DNA of 64,000 nt, from positions 9,628,698 to 9,692,697 of the forward strand of contig CM037860.1 of the NCBI GenBank assembly GCA_021292105.1, read 5' to 3'. Below, one piece after another: positions 49,880 to 62,422 of the stretch; positions within the stretch are counted from its first letter, which is position 1, and each line of letters starts with the position of its first letter. The stretch comes from Anadara kagoshimensis (Eukaryota; Mollusca; Bivalvia; Arcoida; Arcidae). Made by a program: the position numbers and the translations under genes. The notes beneath the pieces are model-generated. The model searched no databases, was not told the DNA's origin, and was given only the letters and a program-made list of their open reading frames with translations.

Positions 49880-52800
49880 ATGGGAGGCAGTAGTTCTACA
49901 CAAGCCAAACCACAAGAAAATGTCAACAAGCCACCAAGTGAATGTCCAATGCATCAACAACAGGGTCTGAAGGTTGATACCAATGCCAATGCTGTACAAA
50001 ATTACCCAAGTGAATGTCCAATGCACCAAAGTCAACAACAAAGTTCAAGTGAATGTCCAATGAATCAGGGACAAGATGAAATTGATCCATTAAATATGGT
50101 TTGTTACTTTGTAATCTAGTTATCTACATGTCCTCATATCTGGGCTTAATGCAATCTGAACATAAATATTCAAAATATGGTACTCAAATCTTCAAAGCAT
50201 ACACTATGGATGTGATTTAAAACCAATGTCTTGTAATTGGGAGGTCATGGGTTCGAACCCTGGCCAGGGTCTGACTAGCACTAGTAAAAAGATAGTGACT
50301 GTTCTTTTGAGAAGCATGATCCATGTCACAACATATGTGGCACATTAAAAGAACCCTCCCTGCACATTGCCCAGAGCTCACTGCAAATGTAAACATTTCT
50401 TCTACTTGACCTATAGCTGGTGACATCTTGATATAATTGAAATATTTTTGATTGGGATATAAAACACCATTTAAATTTTAATCAATCTGACAATGTCCAT
50501 TTTTGTGATTTGGAAAGGTGACAAGTCCTTTGCCATCTCATACTAAAACTATCATTTCTACACTAGGTTAATGCCAGTAAAACATATAACGACTTGGATA
50601 TGTTTACTGTAGAGTATACTTTAGAATAATTATTATGTCATTATATATGTGAATCATAGAGAATTCTGTACCATTTGATCTTTAAAATTTCGGGTGAAAA
50701 CTTACCACATCAAAACTGCCATGTAAATAGAGGATCTTGTATGAGTGTTTATGTAATATTGAATTTATTAAACGAGTTGAATAATTTTTTATGCAACGAG
50801 CCTTGGCGAGTTGCATAAAACATTATTCAACGAGTTTAATAAATTCAATATTGCATAAACACGAATGCAAGATTCTATTTATTATATAATCCCGTAAAAA
50901 ACAGAGTTTTCGTAGATTTAAAACTTTTCTTGTCATTATAAGAAAACAGCTGATTGACCGAAACACAAGTTCACGTAAATGTGTACATCCTGCTGAAATA
51001 TTAAAAGCAAACAATAGTCTGTTCGCAGGATACAAAAACAAAACAAAAATTTCAATTTAAATACAATGTATCTTCTTTTCAGAAGAAAAGTACAAAAGTA
51101 TCAGCTTAAATTTGAATCAACAAACAGTGTCAAATGAAACAAACAACTGTGAACTAGGTCAATTGTGTGACGACGTCACTCTGGAATGACTTTTATGCTT
51201 TTATGACGTCACACTCGTTAATACGATTTTTATTGTATGACCGTATTACATGGATTATTGAGTAGATTATATAATAAAGTAAAATACAGTTGTGGTTAAC
51301 AGAAAACAACATGGCATTATCATGGTTTCTGCATGCCAAAATGACTTGTAATGATGGATACAAATGGTCACTGTGAAAAACATAGCACTGTCATGCTGCT
51401 GTACGGCATAGTATGGAAAATGGTGTTGTGGCAAGACAGAATATAACTGAAAATCTCCTCCGACTGTTGCTATGAGGGGACACATTCTAGTGGTTGTATG
51501 GAACTGGATCATTTGCTGTTAAGTCTGGGTTTTAATAAACTGCTGATTATCACTCGCACTATTCCCGTTTCATGTTAATTTTACTTCCAAATCGGTGAAG
51601 TATGTGCTCATTTGCGCATGACACTACGATTTATCTGCCTTTCACGAAAGTGAAATCTAACCAATAAACAGTTTTAAATATGATACAATTACCTCAAAAC
51701 TAAAATACGTTATCATACCCTTCAAAATAAATTCAAATTACTTTAGATTTCATGAAGAATTAGTTAAATCCACCTACCATTGCTGTTTATTTCATAAAAA
51801 GTTATGATTTTACATCGTAGGACGCAAACTTCCCAGACTACTTTTTATTGTAAACACAAGATCAGTTCGCCAGATTGCAAAAATTATTGGATGCATCCCG
51901 TCGATATATTTTACTAGATTCCTAAATGTATTCCGTACAAAAATTCATCAGTGTAATAAAATGTCCATCGGATAAAACAAGTGAAAGCAATGGAATTTTG
52001 GAACTTGGCACTTACTGATATGAGTTACATATCTTTATAGCCACTCCTGCATTATTTTTAACCCACCTTATATAATTCTTGCAATTTGATTAGATACAAC
52101 AAATAACTTGAATTTGACATTCATGATTTAGGTAAAAATGAAAAATAAGGCAAGAAATATTGCACATGATAGCCAATAAGGCCATTTTCCAACAAACTTA
52201 CAAACTACACATTGTGATTTGTCCAAGTTTCCTTAATTCTAAAATTTGCCAGTAAGTCGTCTTGTTTATGTAATTAAAAAATTCTTTCTATTCGTATGTT
52301 TCAGATGCCTCCACCCAATCAGAGGCCCGCTCCTGATCAGCCTTTCCCACTGCCCACCGACAGAGTAACATCACATATACCTAAAGCAGGAACAGAAAAT
52401 GAAACTTGGGTTTATCCTTCACAGCAGATGTTCTGGAATGCAATGTTACGTAAAGGTTTGTTTATTTATTAATTTTTTTTTTTAATTTTCTTTGCACAAA
52501 CAATCATAAATATGTGTTCCCCAGGAATTTAGCATTGAATTTGGTAAAAGAAACTTTAGCTCCCAGATTTTAGAAGAAAAAATCCTGTCAATTTTGATTT
52601 TTGATGATACAGGTACATTGATTGACAGAGTTGACTTTTACCTTAACAACCATATGTAAAAGTTTGAGTGAAGTACCTTTTATTTAATAATTGTACAAAT
52701 GGGATTTATATGTGGGATTTGGGGGTACAATTATGGAGTCAATGGTATCAGTCTCTCTTGGACATTTTCAGTTAATTCTAAATATAAACTTATTCACATA

Positions 52801-55800
52801 CAGTACTGTTTTTAATTAGGTTGGCGTTGGAAGGAGGATGATCTTTCCCCAGATGATATGAAGAACATTATCAACATCCATAATGCTAATAATGATCAAG
52901 CTTGGGATGAAGTATTAAAATGGGAAGCATTACATGCCAGGTAAATATTGTGTTTAAAATGAAATGGATGTACCTAGTTGCTGTAAAGTATGTAGAGTGA
53001 TTTTTACGAACAGGGAAGATACTTCCCAGGAAGTATTGTTAATTCTTCACATACGGTAAGCTTTCTGAAGTTACTGTCTCACTATTGATGAAAGTTTTAT
53101 TGGTTTTGGATAAACATAGTCTCATAGTAACCTATTCAACCGTTGGGATTGTCTTTTGTCCGTTTCATTACATCCTGTGTTGTCCATTGTTATTCTCCTT
53201 TCAAAACTGCTGAGAGAATATTATAATAGCGATATCTGTGCATGGGTTTTTGTTAGGTGTAGGTGTGTGTCCAGATTTACCATGCATTTAAAAGAAATCT
53301 GTTCATTTGTTTAGGATCATACTTGATCAGATGATAACTTTGCTTATGGTTGCTTGATTGATCTGCTGCTTATCAAAACATAAACACTCACTAGAGATAC
53401 AACAAGAAAATTAAAACATTGTTAATGTGCATTTAAAAAAAACTGTTCATCCAATCAGGGCTCAAAATAAGGGCGAAGTTGGGCGATATCTTCGCCCTGT
53501 TTCAAAAAACTTCGCCCTAAACTGTCCCAAAAGCGAAGTTCTAGTCGCCCTAAGTTTTGACAAGTTTATTTAACCCCTCAAGGCGCCTCTGTATATTACA
53601 TGCATACAAAGGTAAACACAGGTAACTCCCGATATATCCAGGTGTTTTAATCCGATAATTAGCTTAACTTGAGATCATCCATGCATGTCATGAATTCATC
53701 AACCTGTAGAGTGATGTAATTGAATGCCATCTTGATGAAGAACCTCAAATATTTGCTATAAAAAAACGTCTGTATGAGTAGTATGGAAATGCGGGGGGGG
53801 GTGTATTGAACAAAATAGTAGATCGTTTTTTTTAGCTCACCTGGCCTAAAGGCCATGTGAGCTTTTGCCATCACTCGGCGTTCGTCGTCCGTCAGTCTGT
53901 CAGTCAGTCAGTCAGTCCGTCTGTAAACTTTTCACATTTTAACTATCTCCTCTGAAACCCCTGAACCAATTTTAACCAAACTTTACAGGAATGATGTATA
54001 GAAGGTCCTTTACTTAGATTGCCAAAATTATTTTGATCCGCCAAAAAACATGGCTGCCAGCGCAGAAGATAATTTAACATTGGACCCTATGGGAAAAATG
54101 CATATTTAACTATTTCCTCAGAAGTGACTGAAGCAAATTTAACCAAACTTTACATGAATGTTGTAAGGAAGGTCCTTTACTTAGATTGCCAAAATTTTTC
54201 TGATCCGTCAAAAAACATGGCCGCCAGCACAGAAGATAGTTTAACATTAGACCCTATGGGAAAAGCATATATTTGCTATCTTCTTTGAAACCACTGAGCC
54301 AATTTAAACCAAACTTTACACGAATAATGTATGTAAGGTCATTTACTAAGATTGCCCAAATTTTTCTGATCCGCCAAAAAAAATGGCCGCCAGGGCCAAA
54401 CAAAGTTTAACATTGGGCCCTATGGGAAAACGCACATTTTGGCTATCTCCTCTGAAACGACTGAAGCCAATTCAATTAAACTTTACAGGAATGATGTATG
54501 GAAGGTCTTTTGCAAAGATTGCCGAAATTTTTCTGATCTGCCTAAAAACATGGCTGCCAGCGGGGAACATAGTTTAACATTGGACCCTATGGGAAAAACA
54601 CATTTTGGCTATCTCCTCTGAAACTACTGAAGCAAACTTAACCAAACTTTACAGGAATGATGTATAGAAGGTCCTTTACGTAGATTGCGGAATTTTTTTT
54701 GATCTGCCAAAAAACATGGCTGCCAGCACAGAAGATAGTTTAACATGGGACCCTATGGGAAAAATGCATTTTTGACTATTTCCTCAGAAGTGACTGAAGC
54801 AAATTTAACCAAACTTTACAGGAATGGTGTAAGGAAGGTCCTTTACTTAGATTGCCAAAATTTTTCTGATCCGTCAAAAAACATGGCCGCCAGCACAGAA
54901 GATAGTTTAACATTAGACCCTATGGGAAAAGCATATATTTGCTATCTTCTTTGAAACCACTGAGCCAATTTAAACCAAACTTTACAGGAATGATGTATGG
55001 AAGGTCCTTTACTTAGATTGCCCAAATTTTTTTGATCCGCCAAAAGAAATGGCTGCCAGGGCCAAACAAAGTTTAACATTGGGCCCTATGGGAAAACGCA
55101 CATTTTGGCTATCTCCTCTGAAACGACTGAAGCCAATTCAATTAAACTTTACAGGAATGATGTATGGAAGGTCTTTTACAAAGATTGCCGAAATTTTTCT
55201 GATCTGCCTAAAAACATGGCTGCCAGCGGGGAACATAGTTTAACATTGGACCCTATGGGAAAAACACATTTTGGCTATCTCCTCTGAAACTACTGAAGCA
55301 AACTTAACCAAACTTTACAGGAATGATGTATAGAAGGTCCTTTACTTAGATTGCGGAAATTTTTTTGATCTGCCAAAAAACATGGCTGCCAGCACAGAAG
55401 ATAGTTTAACATGGGACCCTATGGGAAAAATGCATTTTTGACTATTTCCTCAGAAGTGACTGAAGCAAATTTAACCAAACTTTACAGGAATGGTGTAAGG
55501 AAGGTCCTTTACTTAGATTGCCAAAATTTTTCTGATCCGTCAAAAAACATGGCCGCCAGAGCAGAAGATAGTTTAACATTAACCCTATGGGAAAAGCATA
55601 TATTTGCTATCTTCTTTGAAACCACTGAGCCAATTTAAACCAAACTTTACACGAATAATGTATGTAAGGTCATTTACTTAGATTGCCCTAATTTTTCTGA
55701 TCCGCCAAAAGAAATGGCCACCAGGGCCAAACAAAGTTTAACATTGGGCCCTATGGGAAAACGCACATTTTGGCTATCTCCTCTGAAACGACTGAAGCGA

Positions 55801-58800
55801 ATTCAATTAAACTTTACAGGAATGATATATGGAAGGTCTTTTGCAAAGATTGCCATAATTTTTCTTATCCGCCTAAAACATGGCTGCCAGCGGGGAACAT
55901 AGTTTAACATTGGACCCTATGGGAAAAACACATTTTGGCTATCTCCTCTGAAACTACTGAAGCAAACTTAACCAAACTTTAGAGGAATGATCTATAGAAG
56001 GTCCTTTACATAGATTGCCAAAATTTTTCTGATCTGCCAAAAAACATAGCTGCCAGCGGAGAACATAGTTTCGAATTGGACCCTATCTCGTCTGAAGCTA
56101 GTGAAACAAATTCAACCAAACTTTACAGGAATGATGTATAAGATAGTTTAACATTGGACCCTATGGGAAAAACACATTTTTGGCTATCTCCTCTGAAACT
56201 ACTGAAGCAAACTTAACCAAACTTTAGAGGAATGATGTATAGAAGGTCCTTTACATAGATTGCCAAAATTTTTCTGATCTGCCATAAAACATGGCTGCCA
56301 GCGGAGAACATTGTTTCACATTGGACCCTATGGGAAAAGCATATATACAAATTTGCTTTAAAAGCATTTTAGTCAGGTGAGCGATACAGGCTCAGCCACA
56401 CTGAGCCTCTGGTTTTGTATGAAAATTTAATAAAATGACAGACCTTCTCAGAATGTTGCCTCCTCACAAAGGAATCCATAAATAAAAGCATTTTCTGATT
56501 GAATGATTTAAAATGAGTAAAATCATCTCTAGAAATTTGGAGTCAGGCTCATGACATACATGTGCTTTTAAACAAGGGGGATAACTCAATCAGAAAATAA
56601 AAGTGCACATAGGGGGCCTAGATTTTTTTTTTTTTTTTTTTTTTAATATTCATTGTATTCTTAAAATTAATTATTAAAAGGAATTGTACATGTACTTCAC
56701 ATTTACATTGTAATATTTAGACAGTGTTAGTGATGTGAAAATGTAATATTATTAGGACATGTTTTATATGATCAATGTGTTTTGATTTAATAAAAGAGCC
56801 TTTAAATTACAATAAACATAAGAACAATATTTTTTGTTAAATTATTATCAGTATGGCGACACTGAGCTTGTACATATATAGTTCTACACATTGCAAAAAA
56901 AAAAAAAAAAAAAAAAAAAAAAGAAAAAGTAAAACAGGCCTAATTAGATCTTAGAAGAATTTTACATCTTGGTTTCTTTTAATTAGATAATTAATATAAC
57001 ATTTATACAATATGCAAGTCCTAAATAGGGATGCTCCCATTTATAAAGACAAACAGCTTGGAGCACGCGTGTCAGCGTATTATATTTCGCGGCGGAAAAA
57101 CTTCTCCCTCATCTTGGCTGAGGGAGAAGTCACTTCTCCCTGTTTCAAAATCTAATTTGAGCCCTGTCCAATTGAGTTCAAACTTTCCTAGAATAAATTA
57201 GCAATATCTCTTGAGAGCCAAATACCCCACCCCCACATTAATTTTAATATTTTCCTGCGACCTTGGCCTTTTCACTAATCCATGGCCATTTTATTTCTAA
57301 AAACAGAACAGAAAATTAAACCAGGTTTTCGTGCATCCAACCTTTCCTGAGTGAGTTGTTCAAATGCCCTTTGTCCATTGTTGGTGAGCTTTTCAGATAA
57401 ACAACTTCTTCTCCAGAACCAGGTAACTCATTGCATTGAAATTTGGGATGAATGTTACCATGCCCTTGACCTTTCAAGTTTTTAAGCTGGTTAACATTGA
57501 TTATCATTTAAGTTCACAGTGACTATTCATAGTAAAACCTTCAAACTTCTTGTCATCAACTGAAAGGGGTAGATGTATTAAAGTTTTACTACTTGAGGTC
57601 ACTGTGACCTTGAATGTGGGCCATGGAGCTCTTCCAATTTTGCAAAGCTGTTAGACCTTGACCCCTTCAAGGTCTAATAACTCAAAACTTCATATATACA
57701 GGTAGTATGATGCTGCATCATGTCATTAAGCTCTATCACATTTTAAAGCTGAAATTTTTAGAAGCTTTGGATATGGGTCAAGGTCAAAGTGACCTAAATA
57801 ATAAATCTGTTAAAACATCTTTTTGTCATGAAATGAAATGTCTAGAAGCTAGAAACACTACTAAGATTGTAAAACTGGTCGAACTTGACTCCTATTTAAA
57901 GGTCACAGTGATTTGAAAAAGTAACATATTAAAACTTCTGATCATGAACCAAAATGACTTGAATCTTGAAACTTCATATATAGGATTTTCACATAAAGAT
58001 CTGTTTAGTTTGCAATGCTGGTTGGTCGTGTAAAAAAGATATAACAGCCTCTTTTACCAAAAGGCGTTGAGACTTTCACCCACTTTGTGTATTAAAATTG
58101 GTAAAATATAAGAAATGATTATATTTTTTAGGGAATGTTGTACTCCAAAATTAAAGAAATTTGGTGGAAAAGCTAAAGAGTACTCACCCAGAGCGCGCAT
58201 TAGACACTTAATGGGGTAAGTTTTATGAGGAAAATTCTCCCAGATCATGCATTAGACACTTAAATCACAAGTGACAATCACATGACTATATTGATCACAC
58301 CCACACACTCACTTCAAGGGTAAATAGATCTTGGCTTTATATGATGGTGCATGAATTTGAAAATAATATGTAATCTACATACATGTACATGTATGTGCAT
58401 TAAGTTTCCTTGCCAAATGACATCATTTAACTAACTGTAGTTTCTGAAAACTCTTGGGCAATGTTTTGATCAAGTTTGATATTCTGTTGATTGCAACACG
58501 ATCAAAACATTGTTGGTATGTTATATCTTACAAAGAGCCAATTTGTTGTACACAAAATTTCCATGATGTCCATGTAAAATGTGTGCCCTAGCCATACATT
58601 TTTTTCACAAAAAATACAAATACATATCACATTTATTTTTCAAAACTAACTTAAGAAGACATATACCAAATCATAATAACTTGTTATTTATTTATAGATA
58701 TGAGTATCCATTTGATCGTCATGATTGGATTGTTGATCGTTGTGGTAAAGATGTTAGATATATTATTGACTATTACGATGGCGGTAAAGTAGACCCTGAA

Positions 58801-59007
58801 ACACATCAGTTTACACTTTTGGATGTTCGACCGGCTTTAGATTCGTTTGGAGCATTTAAAGATAGGATGAAAGTAGCTTGGATGAGATGGACAATGGATT
58901 TTTCTAGTGATAAGACAGAACCACCAACTGCTGACAAACCTGTCAATCATCTTAAGAAGGAGGAGCCTCAATCATCAGCTAACAAATCAGCTTCAGTGTC
59001 TAGTTGA
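49880..59007 (+). CDS. HCCS: HCCS, holocytochrome c synthase (cytochrome c heme lyase)
   Basis: Coding exons: 49880-50098, 52305-52455, 52820-52940, 58132-58215 and 58698-59007 (stop TGA), all GT-AG, 885 bases, 294 residues. The start ATG is two bases after an acceptor CTGTAG and gives MGGSSSTQ. Residues 1-73 contain three SECPM motifs (CP-type heme motifs). The conserved body follows: [60 protein letters not shown] (with the histidine that ligates heme in the human enzyme), [60 protein letters not shown] and MKVAWMRWT. The enzyme joins heme to the CXXCH cysteines of cytochrome c in the mitochondrial intermembrane space. Compared with human it has a longer, Lys/Ser-rich C-terminal tail of about 35-40 residues. 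Confidence 0.97.
50215..50450 (+). mobile_element. tRNA-derived SINE copy in HCCS intron 1
   Basis: ATTGGGAGGTCATGGGTTCG and AACCCTGGCCAGGGTC give a box B; downstream AGTGACTGTTCTTTT, TTAAAAGAACCCTCCCTGC and ACATTGCCCAGAGC align with the - strand SINE at 60425-60750. The tRNA-like head is partly lost. Confidence 0.7.
50727..50876. repeat. 150-bp imperfect palindrome in HCCS intron 1
   Basis: Two arms of about 75 bp pair across the centre CGAGCCTTGGCGAG: for example TATTGAATTTATTAAACGAG and its partner GAGTTTAATAAATTCAATAT, with GTGTTTATG and CATAAACAC outside. It directly adjoins an inverted-repeat element to the right. Confidence 0.7.
50878..51282. mobile_element. About 400-bp TIR element next to the palindrome
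   Basis: TTTATTATATAATC on the left and GATTATATAATAAAG on the right are inverted. The interior contains TGTGACGACGTCACTC and ATGACGTCACACTCG, both with the CRE-like TGACGTCA or ACGTCA core. Together with the palindrome it may be one composite element (50727-51282). Boundaries are uncertain. Confidence 0.5.
51385..51960 (+). repeat. Dispersed repeat, copy 2, in HCCS intron 1
   Basis: Reverse complement match to 8365-9575 in RCC1, without the 400-bp insert or the poly-C segment. Landmarks are CACGAAAGTGAAATCTAACC, the CATTGCTGTTTATTTCATAA block and GGATGCATCCCGTCGATATA. Non-coding. Confidence 0.7.
53834..56412 (+). mobile_element. Minisatellite-cored interspersed element C (166-bp core)
   Basis: 5' hairpin AGCTCACCTGGCC..GGCCATGTGAGCT, a CAGTCAGTCAGTCAG simple repeat, then a tandem core, and a 3' end CAGGTGAGCGATACAGGCTC with an AGGCTCAG..CTGAGCCT hairpin and CTCTGGT. 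Shares its ends with elements A, B, D and E but its core differs. It is nested in the hAT-like element. Confidence 0.75.
53930..56340 (+). repeat. 166-bp tandem array with 666-bp higher-order repeat
   Basis: About 14 monomers of about 166 bp with TGAAACTACTGAAGCAAA, CCAAACTTTACAGGAATGAT and AACATGGCTGCCAGC. The segments at 54383 and 55049 are nearly identical, a step of 666 bp (four monomers), with a third partial copy from 55714. The repeated short ORFs (for example 54383-54577 and 55049-55243) are by-products. Later monomers (56050-56340) are irregular. Confidence 0.9.
57173..58131 (+). other. Remaining part of HCCS intron 3
   Basis: A non-coding stretch with blocks such as GGTCAAGGTCAAAGTGACCT and GTCACTGTGACCTTGAATG, a repeat style frequent in this window. 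No exon is seen apart from the acceptor ATTTTTTAG before 58132. Confidence 0.5.
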
Positions 59008-60424
59008 TACTCAATTTCATCCGTCTGTGTTGTTTTATTTTATGGTAAAGTGTGAGAAGGATAATAAATATTTATTTGTATATTTGCTGTGGATACATTC
59101 AATGTTGAGCTTATGGAACATCTTATTATTTTGGATGTTTGACTGGTCAGACTGTAGATACATACAATGTATATAGCTGACATAACTAATAGTCATTGTA
59201 GATATTTTGTGAGTTCTACTATAGATACATACATTGTTTATAAAAGATGAAATGCCTAGTTTTGTTTAAATGTTTGATTGGTCTAACCATATTTCCTTTG
59301 GAATACAAAGAAATTGAATATATGTGATGGCAGAATTTTAGATTTTTAGCTAATTTAGCCAAACTTTGTGAGATTAGTTAACATGATTATATTTTTATGA
59401 TTATATTTTCCCATTATCAACAGATATTTACTGTTATGTCATCTCTTTCTCATCTTCGGAAATTAAATTATACTGATGAACAATATTTAATCAACCATGC
59501 ATTTGTTTAATAAATTCAATAACATCACTTGTGTAGTATACTTTATTTACATTTGAATCATACAATACATGTTAGTATAGAAATGATTTGTATCAGCAGG
59601 TTGTTGCTGCAATGTTTCCACCTATTGCCAAATTTTGGAATAAAAACATAGAACATCAATTGGATTTTTCAAAAAACGTGGTCCATATGTTTATTTTTGA
59701 AAGACTTGGGATTAATTTTACCTGTGACAAAGTTTGCACACATTTAATTAGCAATACTGCAACTAGATTGGTCAGATGATATTTTCTGTTATTGTGATAA
59801 TATTTTGTTAAACTTTCGTTAGAGTTTCTATTATTGATATTCAATTACCTCAGTTAAGATTTATATATGACAAAATTTGAGCATTTTTAATTAATATTTA
59901 ATTTAGCATATTTGAATCTGACCAGTTGATGATGCTGGTAAAATATTTCAACAGGTGGTATAATGCATAGTGTCTCAGGGTAAAAATGTCTGAATGAGAT
60001 ATCAATTTAAAATCTTTTTTAAAAAAATTAAAAAGGCCAAATTGAAAAATCAAGGCTCATGGACTTCTTGGGAATTTTTCAATGCAAAACAACTTTCCTG
60101 TATATATTGAAATGTATTCATAGTACAAAATGTATTTGTTTTACAAGTTACAAATAGTATTTTAAATTTTCTGACTCGTGGTTAATAGTTAGTGTTATAT
60201 TGTACTGTAATTTTGATGGACAGGATATGCACAAGATATGCGCGTTACAGTCAAGTTGCACCATTCATCTGAAGTTCCCGTTTGATGTAAATGCTCTCAT
60301 TCCCATTCAGTCAATAATATTTCTATTTGCAGTGCTCTGTACTGCTACAAATGTCGATAGTTTTCGTCAGTGAAATGATTGATTGAATATTTTACTTACT
60401 TATGTCAAGACATTACCAGCTATA
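59008..60424 (+). other. HCCS 3' UTR and intergenic sequence
   Basis: AATAAA hexamers at about 59064 and 59507 are candidate polyadenylation signals for HCCS. The rest is AT-rich, with no supported frame. Confidence 0.5.
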
Positions 60425-60750
60425 GGTGAATTGGCAGGAATTTTTAGCTTATCAGTGCACTCAGCTGGACCTTATGTGACAGCCCGCACAAGAGATAGGT
60501 AAGGTGAGTGCGCTGGGAGCAATGTGCAGAGAGGGTTCTTTAACATGCCATGCCTGGCATTACACAGGGCATCGGTTTTTAAGGCTTCTTAGGAAGGACC
60601 CCTATGACTTTCATTTCTAAATGCCAATTGTTTGGTAAAAGAACAGTCACTACCTATTTTCAAGTCTTAGTCGAGCAGGGTCTGGGTTCGAACCCACGAC
60701 CTCCCAATCACAAAGCAAGCACTCTATCAACTGAGTTACCATATTGGTAG
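60425..60750 (-). mobile_element. tRNA-derived SINE, fuller copy
   Basis: On the - strand the head reads GGTAACTCAGTTGATAGAGT (box A) and GTCGTGGGTTCGAACCC (box B), an Ala/Lys-like tRNA arrangement, then AGTGACTGTTCTTTTACC and AAAGAACCCTCTCTGCACAT. The copy at 50215 is the same family. The far end near 60425 has no clear tail. Confidence 0.75.
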
Positions 60751-61047
60751 ATCATAGAATTGAAATAATGTTTTATAAGTTTATGAAACATTATAGATCT
60801 GAGAGTTAAGGAAAGGAACACCCTTGATCTGTGATAAAGCAATGTGAACATTTTTGTATAATGAAAGAAATAATAAATGATCTATAAAAGTAAATGATCA
60901 TAGATAATGCTTCTTAGTTCTACTTTGTATTTTATGCATGTCGTTTATACATATTTAAAACAACCATGTGCATTAGATATTTTCAAAATATTTCCATCTT
61001 ATAACTGATGCTAAATACCAAGAAACTAGAAAATCTTTGATTTATAA

Positions 61048-62195
61048 CAAGAGGCCCATGGGCCTTAACGCTCACCTGATGAAGAGTACATATCTTATGC
61101 AGAGGTTCAATGGCCAATGACATTAATAAAAGAGAATATCAAAATTTTCAGCAGTAAGGGCCAATAATATGCAAGTATTTTTGCAAATTATTTATAATAA
61201 TTATTATATAAGTATGCTATATATAACATATTTAAAGTCTAGCTACAATATATTATTTATAAACAGCTAAAACATCTGTATATTAATATGTGCATTAGGC
61301 CAATACCTACAATATTCCAATATACATGCCTATACAAAGAGTTTATAGTTTTTGAGATAATTAACCATTTAAGTATTCGTTTGCATCTATGACCTTGACC
61401 TTTGAACCTATGACCTTCATTCATATATCAAAATGATCGATAGGCCAATACCTACAATATTCTAATATACATGCCTATACAAAAAGTTTATAGTTTCTGA
61501 GATAATTAACCATTTAAGTATTAGTTTGCATCTATGACCTTGACCTTTGAACCTATGAACTTCATTCATATATCAAAATGATCGTTGTGCAAATGCCTAC
61601 AATATTCTAATATACATGCCTATACAAAATGTTTATAGTTTTTGAGATAATTAACCATTTAAATATTCGTTCGCAGCTATGACCTTGACCTTTGAACCTA
61701 TGACCTTCATTCATATATCAAAATGATCGTTAGGCCAATACATAAAATATTCCAATATACATGCCTATACAAAAAGTTAATAGTTTTCAAGATATATTGA
61801 CAAATACATAATTTTTAGCAATTTCCCCACTCAGCACCTTACCATTTCCCCATTTTGAGCCCCATGGCTACCATTTGTGCAAATCTGAAACTAGATGACC
61901 TAAGGATGTTATATATGAAATAAATAAGGTATATGTCTTGTAGATTCAGAGGAGAAGATTTTTAAAGTTTTTCACTATTTCCCCCCTTATGGGGCCCCAA
62001 GGGGACATAACTCCTTCATTTGTGCAAATCTGAGAGGGCTTCACCCAGGCATGATGGTTACCAAGTTTCATTAAATTTGGCCCAGTGGTTTTGGAGGAGA
62101 AGATTAAAATGTAAAAAGTTTACGCACGACGGACGACGCACGACGGACGAAGATGGATAGCAATAGCTCATCTGAGCTTTCAGCTCAGGTGAGCT
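61048..62195 (-). mobile_element. Minisatellite-cored interspersed element D (145-bp core)
   Basis: In reverse orientation: 5' end AGCTCACCTGAGCTGAAAGC with hairpin, leader with ATTTTAATCTTCTCCTCC and CCACTGGGCCAAATTTAATG, a core of about three to four 145-bp monomers (61290-61790), and a 3' end CAGGTGAGCGTTAAGGCCCA with GGGCCTCTTGT. On the + strand monomers show CTATGACCTTGACCTTTGAA, the complement of the element A site. It lies about 140 bp from, and opposite to, element E. Confidence 0.75.
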
Positions 62196-62337
62196 AAAAA
62201 CATGAAAAGTACATTTGATATTTGAACAAATGCAGTGGTATAAAAGTATAAAAAAAAGTTCTTTAACACCAGTATATGACCATTAAAACCGTCAAAGTTC
62301 ATCCCTAGTTATGTGACTAACAGCTTCTGTTTTTATT

Positions 62338-62386
62338 AGCTCAACTGGCTATAGCCAGCTGAGCTTATGCCATGGTGAAGCGTGTG

Positions 62387-62422
<36 letters not shown>

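Larger units (their letters stand above)
53456..57166. mobile_element. hAT-like element in HCCS intron 3, with element C nested inside
   Basis: Ends CAGGGCTCAAAATAA (53456) and CTAATTTGAGCCCTG (ending 57166) are inverted repeats with a 6-bp direct repeat TCCAAT on each side (53450-53455 and 57167-57172). Near the left end GGGCGAAGTTGGGCG..CTTCGCCCT and near the right end ACTTCTCCCT..AGGGAGAAGT form subterminal hairpins. No transposase is seen. Most of the interior is the later insertion at 53834-56412, plus poly-T and poly-A runs at about 56628-56644 and 56897-56922. Confidence 0.65.

Noticed and set aside
54383..55902. Repeated 60-75 residue ORFs ([16 protein letters not shown] type)
   Set aside because: By-products of the 166-bp tandem core, repeated at the 666-bp period; no start context or homology.
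60660..60750. A true tRNA gene on the - strand
   Set aside because: Box A and box B are present, but the acceptor stem does not close and the same sequence recurs with a SINE body at 50215.
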